Origin: Tannerella sp.
GTDB lineage: Bacteria; Bacteroidota; Bacteroidia; Bacteroidales; Tannerellaceae
DNA length: 14,933 nucleotides
Direction of reading: 5' to 3'
Assembly: GCA_031259505.1 (NCBI GenBank)
Contig: JAIRLL010000334.1
Span: forward strand, 1 to 14,933
The notes beneath the pieces were generated by a model. That model had not been told where the DNA came from. It ran no database searches and saw nothing but the letters and a program-made list of their open reading frames with translations. Made by a program: the position numbers and the translations under genes. Below are positions 1 through 7,218 of this stretch, piece after piece. The stretch's first letter is position 1. The number at the start of each line of letters is the position of its first letter.

Positions 1-352
1 AAATAATGAAACATGCCACTGGTAACTGCGAAGTACGAAGCATGAAGCAATGGTGGACTTTTACTGTTTGCTTCAACTTTGCCTGAAACTGTTATATCTT
101 ATTTATTTCGCATTCCTTAGTGTTTTTCCGGCCTTTTCCGGCAGTTTGGCCGGAGAGAGACGACATCCTGGCGAAAAAGACCGGCGCAGGCGGGGCATCT
201 GCCGTGTTCCGGCCTTTTCTTCCGAGACATGCGGGGTAGAAAAGTCTCCCGGTTTCTTCCGCAACGTGCGGACGGGAAAAATCACTCGAAATTTTTCTCA
301 CTGACCGTTTGCGAAGCGTGCTTCGCGAAGTATGATCCGGCGGGCAGTGCGT
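1..352. other. Left-edge region without a recognisable gene
   Basis: This stretch lies downstream of hemG. I find no gene in either direction that resembles a known family. The short open frames here have arginine- and proline-rich translations typical of non-coding GC-rich DNA. It holds three 7-nt GAAG-starting repeats at 30-50, an imperfect pair of ~37-nt direct repeats at 209-246 and 248-283, and a small hairpin at 311-326 just past the hemG stop. It may be a decayed gene or simple intergenic DNA at a contig edge. Confidence 0.5.
209..283. repeat. Imperfect tandem direct repeat, two ~37-nt copies
   Basis: Copies at 209-246 and 248-283 share the order: CCGG, a T-rich run, CTTCCG, a variable pair, a GTGCGG or ATGCGGGG block, then GAAAA. 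A shorter related fragment with CCGGCCTTTTCCGG occurs near 127-141. The copies are in different reading frames, so this is a DNA-level repeat, not a protein repeat. Function unknown. Confidence 0.4.
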
Positions 353-1723
353 TCAGCGGCGGCCGGCGGGCAGTTTTGCGCCCGTGTCGAAGGCCTGCTT
401 TATTCGATGGGGGATTCCGACGCCGTCGCGGATGTTGCCGGCGAGGATGATTCCGGGGTTGGCGCGTTCGAACTGCGCAATGTCTGTCAGCAGTTTCCTG
501 CAGGTGATTTCATACTGGGGGATGGCATGGCGGTGGCGGAATATTTCCATGAAGTCGATGTCGGCTTCTGTCAGGCGATGGATTGCGCCGAGTTCGTCGA
601 GTATCAGGCGGCGGATGGCGGTGTCGGACTGTCCGTATATTTCGGGATGGTTTATTCCGCCCAGAAAGACGGAGAGGAGCGTTTTGCCGAGCGGCGCCCG
701 TCCTTCGAAACAGGACGAGGGGTAGAGGATGCCGAGCAGGCGTCGCTTTTCGACCGCGGGGATGAGCGCGCCGAAGGCTTCCATGTCGGCGGAGGGGGGG
801 GATTTGACGCCGACGGCTGCCTGTATGATTGCGGCATAGCGCAGTCCGTCGAGCGAGTCCCGGAGGGAAGCGGGCATGAGGCTGTCGAAAATGTCGCCGG
901 CGGCATGACCGCCTGTGGTGCATATCACGCGGTCGGCGCCGACGCTGCCTGCGTCCGAAAGCTCGACCACGCAACCGGATGCCGCGCCGCGCCGCACTTT
1001 GCAGCGCTGCTGGCCGGGCAGGATGTTTTCGCGCCCGACGCCGGCGGTCAGCGCCTCGATGAGTTTTCCGAAACCGCCTCTGACCGAGAACACGTCTTTG
1101 GTTACTCTTTTTTCGGCGCTGCCTCCCGCCATCATGCGCGCGACGGCTCCGCGGATGAAGCTGCCGTGTTCCTGCTCCAGTCCGTACAGTTTGGGGAGGG
1201 CGAAGCGGGTGACAAGTTTTTCGGGATCGCCGGCATATACCCCGCCGATGAATGGCTGGACGGCATAGTCGAGAAACGATTTTCCCAGCCGTCGCACAGT
1301 GAGCGCGGCCACGCTTTCGTCGGGATTCGAGCCGGCCTTCCGGAACGGTTCGGCGAGAATGCGAAACTTGTCCGTCCAACTGAACAGGGGCGTGAGAATC
1401 CCGTCCGTCAATCCCGCCGGAAGCCTGTGCAGCGTGCCGTCTTTCAGTATATACCGCTTTCGGGCGTCCTTTCGGGCGATTTCGAGTTCGCATTTTCCAC
1501 GGAGCATGTCGAACAGCGCGACGGTCTCGATATTCGACAGGCTTGCCGTGCTTGGGCCTGATTCGTACACGTATCCGTCGCGTTCGAACGTCCGGATGGC
1601 GCCGCCCGTACGGCCGGACTTTTCGACGACCAGGACGGACAGTCCCTTCTGTTTCAGCACGAACGCCGTTGCAAGTCCCGTCAGTCCGGCGCCGATTACG
1701 ACGGCATCATATCTGTCTGTCAT
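353..1723 (-). CDS. hemG: Protoporphyrinogen oxidase, HemY-type FAD enzyme
   Basis: The product oxidises protoporphyrinogen IX to protoporphyrin IX, the penultimate step of protohaem synthesis. It is an FAD flavoprotein of the HemY/PPOX family, called hemG in many Bacteroidales annotations although unrelated to E. coli HemG. The 456-residue length fits the family. The N-terminus carries the dinucleotide-binding fold with GxGxxG at residues 11-16, an acidic residue at the end of the second strand (E34) and an RTGG motif near 38-41. The C-terminus has the FAD-contacting LAGNxRDGVGIP segment near 425-440. The start is ATG at 1721-1723, 42 nt after the TonB-receptor stop, so it is probably the last gene of the cytochrome b / receptor / hemG operon. 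The DNA is distinctly more GC-rich than the GYF genes (hand count 41/60 at 901-960). The family classically uses oxygen; in an anaerobe the acceptor must differ. Confidence 0.9.
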   Translation of the reverse strand: MTDRYDAVVIGAGLTGLATAFVLKQKGLSVLVVEKSGRTGGAIRTFERDGYVYESGPSTASLSNIETVALFDMLRGKCELEIARKDARKRYILKDGTLHRLPAGLTDGILTPLFSWTDKFRILAEPFRKAGSNPDESVAALTVRRLGKSFLDYAVQPFIGGVYAGDPEKLVTRFALPKLYGLEQEHGSFIRGAVARMMAGGSAEKRVTKDVFSVRGGFGKLIEALTAGVGRENILPGQQRCKVRRGAASGCVVELSDAGSVGADRVICTTGGHAAGDIFDSLMPASLRDSLDGLRYAAIIQAAVGVKSPPSADMEAFGALIPAVEKRRLLGILYPSSCFEGRAPLGKTLLSVFLGGINHPEIYGQSDTAIRRLILDELGAIHRLTEADIDFMEIFRHRHAIPQYEITCRKLLTDIAQFERANPGIILAGNIRDGVGIPHRIKQAFDTGAKLPAGRR

Positions 1724-1765
1724 TCGATAGTTTTTTTCTGTAAACCGTGTATCACATGTGCGGCG

Positions 1766-3865
1766 CTAAAAGAATACGCCGACGCTCGTTCCCGCAGTCG
1801 CAGGCATGCCCCGCTGCCCGAAACGGCTGGCGCCGACCGCAAAATCGAACAGGTTGTAGTTCGCATTGCAGAGGTTCCTGCCCCATACGGCAAAGCGGAA
1901 TCGCGAGGCCGTCCGGAATTCCGCCCGCATGTTGAGCACGCCGTAGAAATCCTGACTGGACAGGTTCGTCTCGTCCCAGAACAGTCGCCCGACGCCGCTG
2001 TATTGCGCCATCAGCGTAATCCCGTCCACGAACCGGCGCAGGTTCATGCTGTAAAGACCGGTCAGCGACACCGTGTTGCGCGGGACGTGGGGAATGAACT
2101 TTCCCGCGTAGTCTTCACTGTCGCTCTTCCGGTTCCGGTCGAAAACGGCGCGGGTGTATCCATATTCCAGGTCGAACGAAAGGTTTTTCGCCGGCCAGAC
2201 GCGCGCCGACACTTCGAATCCGCTGCTGTGCGATTTCCCGGCATTTCGCAGCACCGAGCCGCGGCCGCTGGGGTTGACGGCGTATATCTGCTGATTGCGC
2301 CAGTCGATGTAGAACAGCGACAGGTCGACTGCGGCGAAGCCGGCTATCCGCTGCGAGCGATAGCCCGTTTCGTAATTGATGCTGTTTTCCGGGCCGAAGC
2401 TTCTGTCGGCATCAAGTTCGAAAGCGGTATTGAAGCCGCCGGTCTTGTAGCCGCAGGATACGGATGCAAACCACCGGTTGTCCGAATGTTCATACATTGT
2501 GCTTACCCGCGGCACGACTTTCACGAAATCCAGTCTGCCGTACACGCGGGGGCTTTCCGATACGCCGTTCTTCATCTCCAGCAAATAGTCGTAGTCCATA
2601 TTCGACTTTTCCGCATCCATTCTCACTCCGGCCTCCAGCGAGAGACCCTTTACCGACACGCCGTTGATTCTTGACTGGTGAAACAGGGCAAACCCCGAAG
2701 TGCGGACATCCGTCAGCCTGTATTCGGCCGCCTGCTGCACATAATTGTCGACATCTATCCTGCTTTCCACATTCTGCAGAAATCCGAAAGCGCCGGCCAG
2801 CCACTGATATTTCGCATCCTCGCGGTTCGAGCGTAGCGTAAGTTCCTGCGACAGCATGACCTGCTTCTGGCTCTGCGTCGCAAAATAGACGGAATCGGCC
2901 GTGAAGTCCTGGTCGAGTTTCTGTTCGTCGTCGAGCCAGTGAAACGCTGTTACCGACGCAAAAAGCGTGCTCTCGCTTTCACGCCTGACATGTATCCCGT
3001 GCGTGGTGACACGCTGACTGTAGCCGCTCGACTGGTTATACACGATTTCTCCCGTCCGGTTCGAAGCCGGCACGATCGGAGCATACGGATAACCGTTTTG
3101 CCGGGAATCGCCGAACGAACCCGAATAAGCAGCCCGCCAGAGGCCGTTCGGGCGATATTCCAGTCTTATTTTTGCATTTGCGTCGTCGAGTTCACCCGCC
3201 TTTTCATTTCGGGTTACATTCCGGAAAAAGCCACCTTCGTGACTGTAGCCCGCCGATACGGACAGCCCCAGACGGTCGCCGGCCAGCAACCGGTGCGTCG
3301 CCTTTGCCGAATAGTGTTCATACGCGCCGCCCGACAGTTTGACCTGCGTCCCCTGACCGTCGAAAGGCGACCAGGTATGGATGTTGATGACCCCTCCCAT
3401 CGTATTCCGGCCATACAGCGTACCCTGCGGGCCGCGTAAAACCTCCACCCGCTTTACGCCGTCGAGATCAATATCGTACATGCTTTTTTCGAAGTAGGGA
3501 ATATCATCCGCATACAGTCCGACGGAAGGCGCATTGATTCTCGAACCTATGCCACGGATATAGACCGGCGAAGTCAGTCTGGAACCGTAGCCGGGCATAT
3601 ACATGTTGGGAATCCGGGCAGTCAGTTCGCTCGTCGAAGCGATGTTTTCCGATGCAAGCCTGTAGCCCGTCAGTACGCTGCTCGAAACCGGCAGTTTCTC
3701 AATCGCCGACAGTTCTTTCGACGAAGCCACTATTTGTACCGAAGGGAGTTCGACTGTCCTGTGATGCGTCGAATCGCTTTGCGCCCGCAAGGCGTTGACG
3801 GCTACCAGCGAAAAGACAAAAAACAGCATTTTGCCGGAAACCCTTGAGTCTTTAATTTTCTGCAT
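1766..3865 (-). CDS. TonB-dependent outer-membrane receptor (substrate unknown)
   Basis: This 699-residue protein is an outer-membrane gated barrel that imports a scarce ligand using TonB-ExbBD energy. Residues ~12-28 form a signal peptide (hydrophobic run ending ALRA-QS). A TonB-box-like VELPSVQIVAS segment follows at 38-48. The plug domain covers ~55-165 and includes the hallmark VEVLRGPQGTLYGRN segment at 140-154 and GGVINI at 157-162. The rest is beta-barrel with alternating aromatic strands and a terminal phenylalanine, as the BAM signal requires. It lacks the N-terminal carboxypeptidase-regulatory-like domain of SusC proteins and has no adjacent SusD, so a glycan role is unlikely; siderophore, haem/porphyrin or cobalamin-type ligands fit the class better. 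It starts 21 nt after the cytochrome b gene and ends 42 nt before hemG, which hints at tetrapyrrole or iron use, but this is inference from context. Confidence 0.88.
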   Translation of the reverse strand: MQKIKDSRVSGKMLFFVFSLVAVNALRAQSDSTHHRTVELPSVQIVASSKELSAIEKLPVSSSVLTGYRLASENIASTSELTARIPNMYMPGYGSRLTSPVYIRGIGSRINAPSVGLYADDIPYFEKSMYDIDLDGVKRVEVLRGPQGTLYGRNTMGGVINIHTWSPFDGQGTQVKLSGGAYEHYSAKATHRLLAGDRLGLSVSAGYSHEGGFFRNVTRNEKAGELDDANAKIRLEYRPNGLWRAAYSGSFGDSRQNGYPYAPIVPASNRTGEIVYNQSSGYSQRVTTHGIHVRRESESTLFASVTAFHWLDDEQKLDQDFTADSVYFATQSQKQVMLSQELTLRSNREDAKYQWLAGAFGFLQNVESRIDVDNYVQQAAEYRLTDVRTSGFALFHQSRINGVSVKGLSLEAGVRMDAEKSNMDYDYLLEMKNGVSESPRVYGRLDFVKVVPRVSTMYEHSDNRWFASVSCGYKTGGFNTAFELDADRSFGPENSINYETGYRSQRIAGFAAVDLSLFYIDWRNQQIYAVNPSGRGSVLRNAGKSHSSGFEVSARVWPAKNLSFDLEYGYTRAVFDRNRKSDSEDYAGKFIPHVPRNTVSLTGLYSMNLRRFVDGITLMAQYSGVGRLFWDETNLSSQDFYGVLNMRAEFRTASRFRFAVWGRNLCNANYNLFDFAVGASRFGQRGMPATAGTSVGVFF

Positions 3866-3886
3866 TTTAAAATTTTGAATCTTGAA

Positions 3887-4510
3887 TTATGAATATCCGA
3901 ATCCCAAATAAAAATATATGGAAATGAAAATAAATCCTGCGGCAATGGAAGCCGAGAATATTTTTGATGCGATTTGCAGACGGCTGATCAGTTTGCGATT
4001 CGCCGTATTTGCGGATTGAAACATGTGCAGGAATCCGCGCGACAGGTGAAAATACAGGGCGATGAACCAAATCACATAACCGGCAACATAAAAATCACTG
4101 TAGAACAGTGTTCTTACTATATCGTAGGGATTTTCTCCCCGCAGTTGGATTTTCGCCCAGAAATGGCACAGGTGAAATGCCAGAAGACCTGCCACAATAA
4201 TGCCCGGCAGCAATATGCCAGCCCATTTGTCTCCGGCATTCTTTTTCCTGCCGCGGCTCGGATTCATGATCTTCCTGTCGCGGACAGCAAGGATGACGCC
4301 GTATATGACGTGCACCGTGAACCCGAAAGCCAGCAGGGGAACAACAATTCGGGCCATGACATTTTCATTGATAAACCGCCAGGCCGATTCATACGTTTCG
4401 CGGGAAACCAGAGATGTCAGATTGACTGCCAGATGCATGAGAAGAAACAGTACGAGCAGCGCTCCGCTTATGGCCGTAATTTTTCTTTCGTTTGTCAGCG
4501 ATATGTTCAT
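3887..4510 (-). CDS. FrdC/SdhC-type dihaem cytochrome b subunit, orphan paralogue
   Basis: The 207-residue protein is an integral membrane protein with about five hydrophobic helices. It resembles the Bacteroides-type cytochrome b558 subunit of succinate dehydrogenase/fumarate reductase, which anchors the catalytic subunits and passes electrons between menaquinone and the flavoprotein. Family features are the N-terminal RKITAISGALLxLFLLMHxxxN, an HVIYGV motif, HLCHFWAKIQL, and FHLSRGFLHMFQS, which corresponds to FHLTHGFWSALQT in the canonical subunit. Histidines at 26, 67, 113 and 155 sit where four haem ligands are expected. Canonical frdC is followed by frdA and frdB; here the next gene is a TonB receptor 21 nt away and no catalytic subunits are in the window. 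It may be a diverged paralogue with another electron partner. The family call is firm; the role is not. Confidence 0.82.
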   Translation of the reverse strand: MNISLTNERKITAISGALLVLFLLMHLAVNLTSLVSRETYESAWRFINENVMARIVVPLLAFGFTVHVIYGVILAVRDRKIMNPSRGRKKNAGDKWAGILLPGIIVAGLLAFHLCHFWAKIQLRGENPYDIVRTLFYSDFYVAGYVIWFIALYFHLSRGFLHMFQSANTANRKLISRLQIASKIFSASIAAGFIFISIYFYLGFGYS

Positions 4511-4579
4511 AATTTAAATAATTAATTTCACTGCCGTGTATGAGCGTCGCAGTTGTTTCCTGCCCTCTTCACGCGGGGG

Positions 4580-4587
4580 CAAAGGTA
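4580..4587 (-). promoter_or_regulatory. Probable -7 promoter box for the cytochrome b / receptor / hemG operon
   Basis: Read on the minus strand this is TACCTTTG, an exact match to the Bacteroidota -7 consensus TAnnTTTG. It lies 70 nt upstream of the cytochrome b start. I see no good TTTG at the ideal -33 distance, only a TTG about 11 nt away, which is too close. The leader would be about 65 nt. Confidence 0.45.
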
Positions 4588-4677
4588 GCAATTATCGACA
4601 AGGAGAAACTTAAGATTTGCTTAAAATTCCGGTCGTGCCGACAATTGATACATGACTGTCCGGATTCAATAAGACGT

Positions 4678-5076
4678 TCAGAAACCGAAAATATTTCTCG
4701 TAAACCAGAAAACGAGCACGAAGACAAGGTAACACAGAATGACAGTGGGATGCTGTATCAGGAAAGGGAAAGGTGATTGAGGCCGGACATGGCGGACGAT
4801 GTAGCCGGCAAGCAGCAGGATAATATAAGGGATGGAAACAATTAACAGCGCATTACTGCTAAAAGCGCTGTTAAAGTCGAAATGAAGCAGGGAATGGATG
4901 GCTCTCTGCGAGCCGCATCCGGGACATTTCAGTCCCGTCGCCAGCAGGAAAGGGCATTTGGGAAACCAGACGTTCGTCGCCGGATTGAAACGGAAATAAA
5001 TGATACCTCCGGCCGTCAGCACGAACACGCCGGCTATGAAATATACGAATCTGTTCCGGAATGTGATTTTCGCCAT
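4678..5076 (-). CDS. DUF2752 membrane protein
   Basis: A 132-residue protein of the DUF2752 family. It has a hydrophobic helix near 11-28, then the family signature from residue 41: CPFLLATGLKCPGCGSQR, with cysteines 41, 51 and 54, followed by AIHSLLHFDFNSAF. A second helix at ~75-93 and a third at ~111-126 complete the usual three-helix layout. The biochemical function of the family is not known. The cysteine cluster could bind metal or be lipidated, but nothing here proves it. Its start lies 9 nt after the stop of a GYF_2/CD225 gene, so the two are almost certainly co-transcribed. DUF2752 genes are often found beside small CD225 or TM2 membrane-protein genes in Bacteroidota, which fits. Confidence 0.85.
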   Translation of the reverse strand: MAKITFRNRFVYFIAGVFVLTAGGIIYFRFNPATNVWFPKCPFLLATGLKCPGCGSQRAIHSLLHFDFNSAFSSNALLIVSIPYIILLLAGYIVRHVRPQSPFPFLIQHPTVILCYLVFVLVFWFTRNIFGF

Positions 5077-5085
5077 CTATATCTG

Positions 5086-5625
5086 CTATAGAGCGCCTGC
5101 CAATGCGAGGAAAAAAAGGAAAAGAAAATACAGGACGAGGCATATGCCGAAAACTATAGCCGACCACATCGCCCATTTTTTCGCATCTTCCGAAGCCCGT
5201 ATGGCGCCTTCATAATCACCCGCATAATAGGCCGAATTGACTTTTGACGAATGTACAATCGACACGATGCCCAGCGGCATACAGCAGCAGATAGTCGTCA
5301 AAATAGCCCATACCAGATAATTGTCGGGCAACGGCGGGCGAACCGTTTCGGCGCCGAATTGGGAATAAGGATTCGGCTGCGCCGTTTGTTGCTGATAATA
5401 AGTTTGTTGTGATGCCGGTTGATAGGGTGGGGGAGGGGGCGCAGTCTGCTGTGGCGCTGTAAACAGTACGTTCAATTCAGGCAATGTGCGCGCTTCAACC
5501 CAGTCCGGAAACGATCTGTTCCAAACAAGCGTATCGGGTCTGATGGGTGCATGTTTAAGCGTGTCCAGCGAAAACGGCCCCATTTTGACGTTCCCGTTCA
5601 GGTAATAATATGTCTTTTCTTCCAT
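5086..5625 (-). CDS. GYF_2 domain plus CD225/dispanin membrane protein (second paralogue)
   Basis: This 179-residue protein has three parts. Residues ~5-55 are a GYF_2 domain (DUF4339): YYYLNGNVKMGPFSL, then LVWNRSFPDWVEARTLPEL. Residues 56-98 are a proline-, glutamine- and tyrosine-rich linker with a run of five prolines. Residues ~103-175 are a CD225/dispanin module: NYLVWAILTTICCC, then AGDYEGAIRASEDAKKWA, ending in a long hydrophobic helix. Cysteines 113-115 sit where IFITM-type proteins carry palmitoylated cysteines, though lipidation in bacteria is not established. GYF domains bind proline-rich peptides, so the linker could be a ligand for this or a sibling protein. I chose the ATG at 5623-5625, which aligns with the paralogues' MEEK start; an in-frame start at 5667 would add 14 residues coded by an inverted repeat. 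Exact function unknown. Confidence 0.85.
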   Translation of the reverse strand: MEEKTYYYLNGNVKMGPFSLDTLKHAPIRPDTLVWNRSFPDWVEARTLPELNVLFTAPQQTAPPPPPYQPASQQTYYQQQTAQPNPYSQFGAETVRPPLPDNYLVWAILTTICCCMPLGIVSIVHSSKVNSAYYAGDYEGAIRASEDAKKWAMWSAIVFGICLVLYFLFLFFLALAGAL

Positions 5626-5638
5626 TACAGTAATATAC

Positions 5639-5676
5639 ACATTTTCCATGCGTTGCGGTCTGCGCATGGAAAATGT
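5639..5676. promoter_or_regulatory. Perfect 14-bp inverted repeat between the two CD225 paralogues
   Basis: Arms at 5639-5652 (ACATTTTCCATGCG) and 5663-5676 (CGCATGGAAAATGT) are perfectly complementary around a 10-nt loop. The element lies 33 nt after the stop of the upstream paralogue and 13 nt before the start codon of the downstream one. As RNA it would form a strong stem-loop. There is no U-tract directly after it, so it looks more like an mRNA-processing, stability or translation-control element, or a protein-binding palindrome, than a simple terminator. Confidence 0.65.
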
Positions 5677-5709
5677 ATTTTCAATGTATTTGTCTTCTCA
5701 ATAATTATA

Positions 5710-6228
5710 TCAATAGTCAAGTGCTCCGGACGAAATACCTACAGCAATAACTATAGCATAAATAATAATCACAATTACACCCACAATTCCACCGGCGATA
5801 GCCGTCCATATAGCCAGGTTCTTAGCGTTTTCCGAAGCTTTCTGCGCGCCTTCATAATCGCCGGCGATGTAAGCGGAACTTACTTTCGTGGAATTGATAA
5901 TTGCAAATATACCCACCGGCCAGCAGCAAAACATTGTCGTCAGAATAGCCCAGACAAGGTAGTTTTCAGGCATGGGCGGCGGGACATTCGCGCCGCCGAG
6001 CGGACTTCTCTGACTGTATGCAGGCGCCGCCTGCGCTGTCGGGGGTGGCGCTGTCTCTACTGCAAACAACCCTTGCAGTTCGGGCAGCGTGTTTGCGGCT
6101 ACCCAGTTGGGGAGCGTATTGTTCCACACTAATGTAGACGCCGTTACAGGGGCACTCTTCAATGCCTCCAACGACAGGGGACCTACTTTGGTCTCTCCAC
6201 TAAGATAATAATAATCTTTCTCTTCCAT
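5710..6228 (-). CDS. GYF_2 domain plus CD225/dispanin membrane protein (first paralogue)
   Basis: The 172-residue protein has the same build as its downstream neighbour. Residues ~5-55 are the GYF_2 domain (YYYLSGETKVGPLSL, then LVWNNTLPNWVAANTLPEL). Residues 56-87 are a shorter proline/alanine linker. The CD225 module starts with NYLVWAILTTMFCCWPVG at 89-106, followed by STKVSSAYIAGDYEGAQKAS and NAKNLA, and ends in a hydrophobic helix at ~140-165. The AGDYEGA and A-K-x-A positions match the conserved GD/AK pattern of dispanins. The two genes clearly arose by tandem duplication. It has its own good promoter (6261-6292) and appears to head a three-gene operon with the second paralogue and the DUF2752 gene. 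Predicted to sit in the inner membrane with the GYF domain on one face. Function not known. Confidence 0.87.
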   Translation of the reverse strand: MEEKDYYYLSGETKVGPLSLEALKSAPVTASTLVWNNTLPNWVAANTLPELQGLFAVETAPPPTAQAAPAYSQRSPLGGANVPPPMPENYLVWAILTTMFCCWPVGIFAIINSTKVSSAYIAGDYEGAQKASENAKNLAIWTAIAGGIVGVIVIIIYAIVIAVGISSGALDY

Positions 6229-6260
6229 AAATATTTATCCAATTTTGTCAATATCTCCGA

Positions 6261-6292
6261 CAAAGATATGGTATTGTTGTTTTACGCACAAA
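6261..6292 (-). promoter_or_regulatory. Bacteroidota-type promoter for the GYF/CD225/DUF2752 operon
   Basis: On the minus strand the -33 box TTTG is at 6292-6289 and the -7 box TATCTTTG is at 6268-6261, separated by 20 bp. Both match the primary-sigma consensus of this phylum (TTTG, 19-21 bp, TAnnTTTG). The expected transcript start near 6256 gives a leader of about 28 nt before the ATG at 6228. Confidence 0.7.
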
Positions 6293-6343
6293 TTATTTTC
6301 AAAAAATATTGGCTGCCTTATTGTTTTTTTTTTCATCAGTTGG

Positions 6344-6874
6344 CTATATATCCAAGAAATCCGTACCTAAAAAGCTAAGCATACCTCCCAGAAAAAAGGC
6401 TATCAGAATAAGGACGATAAGACTAAGACATGAAATTATCAAACCCGCAATGGCCATCCCTCTGGGTTCTTTAAAAATGCCGACAAACGACAGAATAAGA
6501 CCAATAATCCACGAAAGCCAGCCAAGTACCGGGACCCAGCCTAACAACAAACCGACAAGCGCCAGTACAAAACCTGCCGTTCCGACACCGTTTGTTTCCT
6601 TTGCCGGAGGAGAATTGACGAATACGGTGGAGGTTGGCTGCCACGGCGGTTGCACATTTCCGGCATAGGCGGTTCCCGGAAACGGAGGTGGCGGCGGAGG
6701 TTGCGAGGCAAATAATTCAGCCAGTTCCGGCAATGTCCGGGCTTCCGTCCAGTTCGTCAATGCGTTGTGCCAAATCAGCGTATTTCGCGAAATCGGTGCA
6801 TTCTTAAGCGCCTCCAGCGAAAATGGTCCTACTCTCGTTTCTCCGTTCAAATAAAAATATTCTCTGTTTTCCAT
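6344..6874 (-). CDS. GYF_2 domain plus DUF4190-like membrane protein
   Basis: This 176-residue protein shares its N-terminal GYF_2 domain (residues ~5-56: YFYLNGETRVGPFSLEALK, then LIWHNALTNWTEARTLPEL) with the two CD225 paralogues, but its membrane part is different. After a linker with a six-proline run (59-64), residues ~97-135 form hydrophobic helices with GTAGFVLALVGLLLGWVPVLG and a glycine-rich WIIGLILSFVGIF. A further helix pair follows GMAIAGLIIS at ~140-168. This resembles DUF4190-type modules (G-x-x-S/G-rich, two to four helices). It lies 115 nt upstream of the first CD225 paralogue, which has its own promoter. The same sensor-like head on a different membrane anchor suggests these proteins act in one process, but that is inference. 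Confidence 0.83.
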   Translation of the reverse strand: MENREYFYLNGETRVGPFSLEALKNAPISRNTLIWHNALTNWTEARTLPELAELFASQPPPPPPFPGTAYAGNVQPPWQPTSTVFVNSPPAKETNGVGTAGFVLALVGLLLGWVPVLGWLSWIIGLILSFVGIFKEPRGMAIAGLIISCLSLIVLILIAFFLGGMLSFLGTDFLDI

Positions 6875-7218
6875 AAAAAATAAAATTGAGTATACAAATA
6901 ATTAACTGCATTTAAAAACGGGTTAAAGATATGAATAAATATTTGCGAAATGAGTATTTTTTTTGCAAAAAAATATTCTGTATCAATTGCATTGAGTATA
7001 ATTCCCTGTTTTCGTGATGTATCCGGTTTGAACGGAACAGTTGCTGACGGTTGTCGGATTGGCATCGTTCGCGCAGGCGATCAGATATTTTCCGGCAGTG
7101 AGTTTAACGGCTGCATAGCCTTCGTCGCGCGCTTTCTCGATGGCGCAATTAATTCCGTCGGAGATAGCGCGCGTTTGTTTTGTTGGAACTGATGCCGGAT
7201 TCGGTGTTGCCGGTTTGT
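6875..7218. other. Intergenic region between the DUF368 gene and the DUF4190-type GYF gene
   Basis: The part at 6983-7218 holds a coding-like frame without start, listed separately. The part at 6875-6982 is strongly AT-rich and is the likely promoter region of the GYF_2/DUF4190 gene. It includes a near-palindromic run of T and A residues around TGCA at 6955-6977. No other gene is seen on either strand. Confidence 0.5.
6924..6931 (-). promoter_or_regulatory. Weak candidate -7 box for the GYF_2/DUF4190 gene
   Basis: The minus-strand sequence TATCTTTA matches seven of eight positions of TAnnTTTG. It lies 49 nt upstream of the start at 6874. A -33 element is poor (TTTCG about 20 bp further up), so this is tentative. 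Confidence 0.3.

Noticed and set aside
311..326. Hairpin (6-bp stem GCGAAG/CTTCGC, 4-nt loop) just after hemG as a terminator
   Set aside because: On the minus strand no U-tract follows the stem directly, and the stem is short. It may reduce read-through, but I cannot support a terminator call.
332..1561. Plus-strand open frame of 409 codons opposite hemG
   Set aside because: It is antisense to a complete, recognisable HemG, and its composition is typical of a mirrored frame.
1766..3865. SusC-type glycan importer
   Set aside because: There is no N-terminal carboxypeptidase-regulatory-like domain, the length (699 residues) is short for SusC, and no SusD gene is adjacent.
6955..6977. A/T-only near-palindrome around TGCA as a terminator after the frame at 6983-7228
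   Set aside because: The stem is almost entirely A:T pairs with one G:C, so it would be weak, and homopolymer runs of this kind are common in AT-rich intergenic DNA.
6950..7192. Plus-strand open frame of 80 codons in the region between DUF368 and the GYF genes
   Set aside because: Its translation looks like the antisense of the more protein-like minus-strand frame at 6983-7228, and it has no recognisable family or leader.
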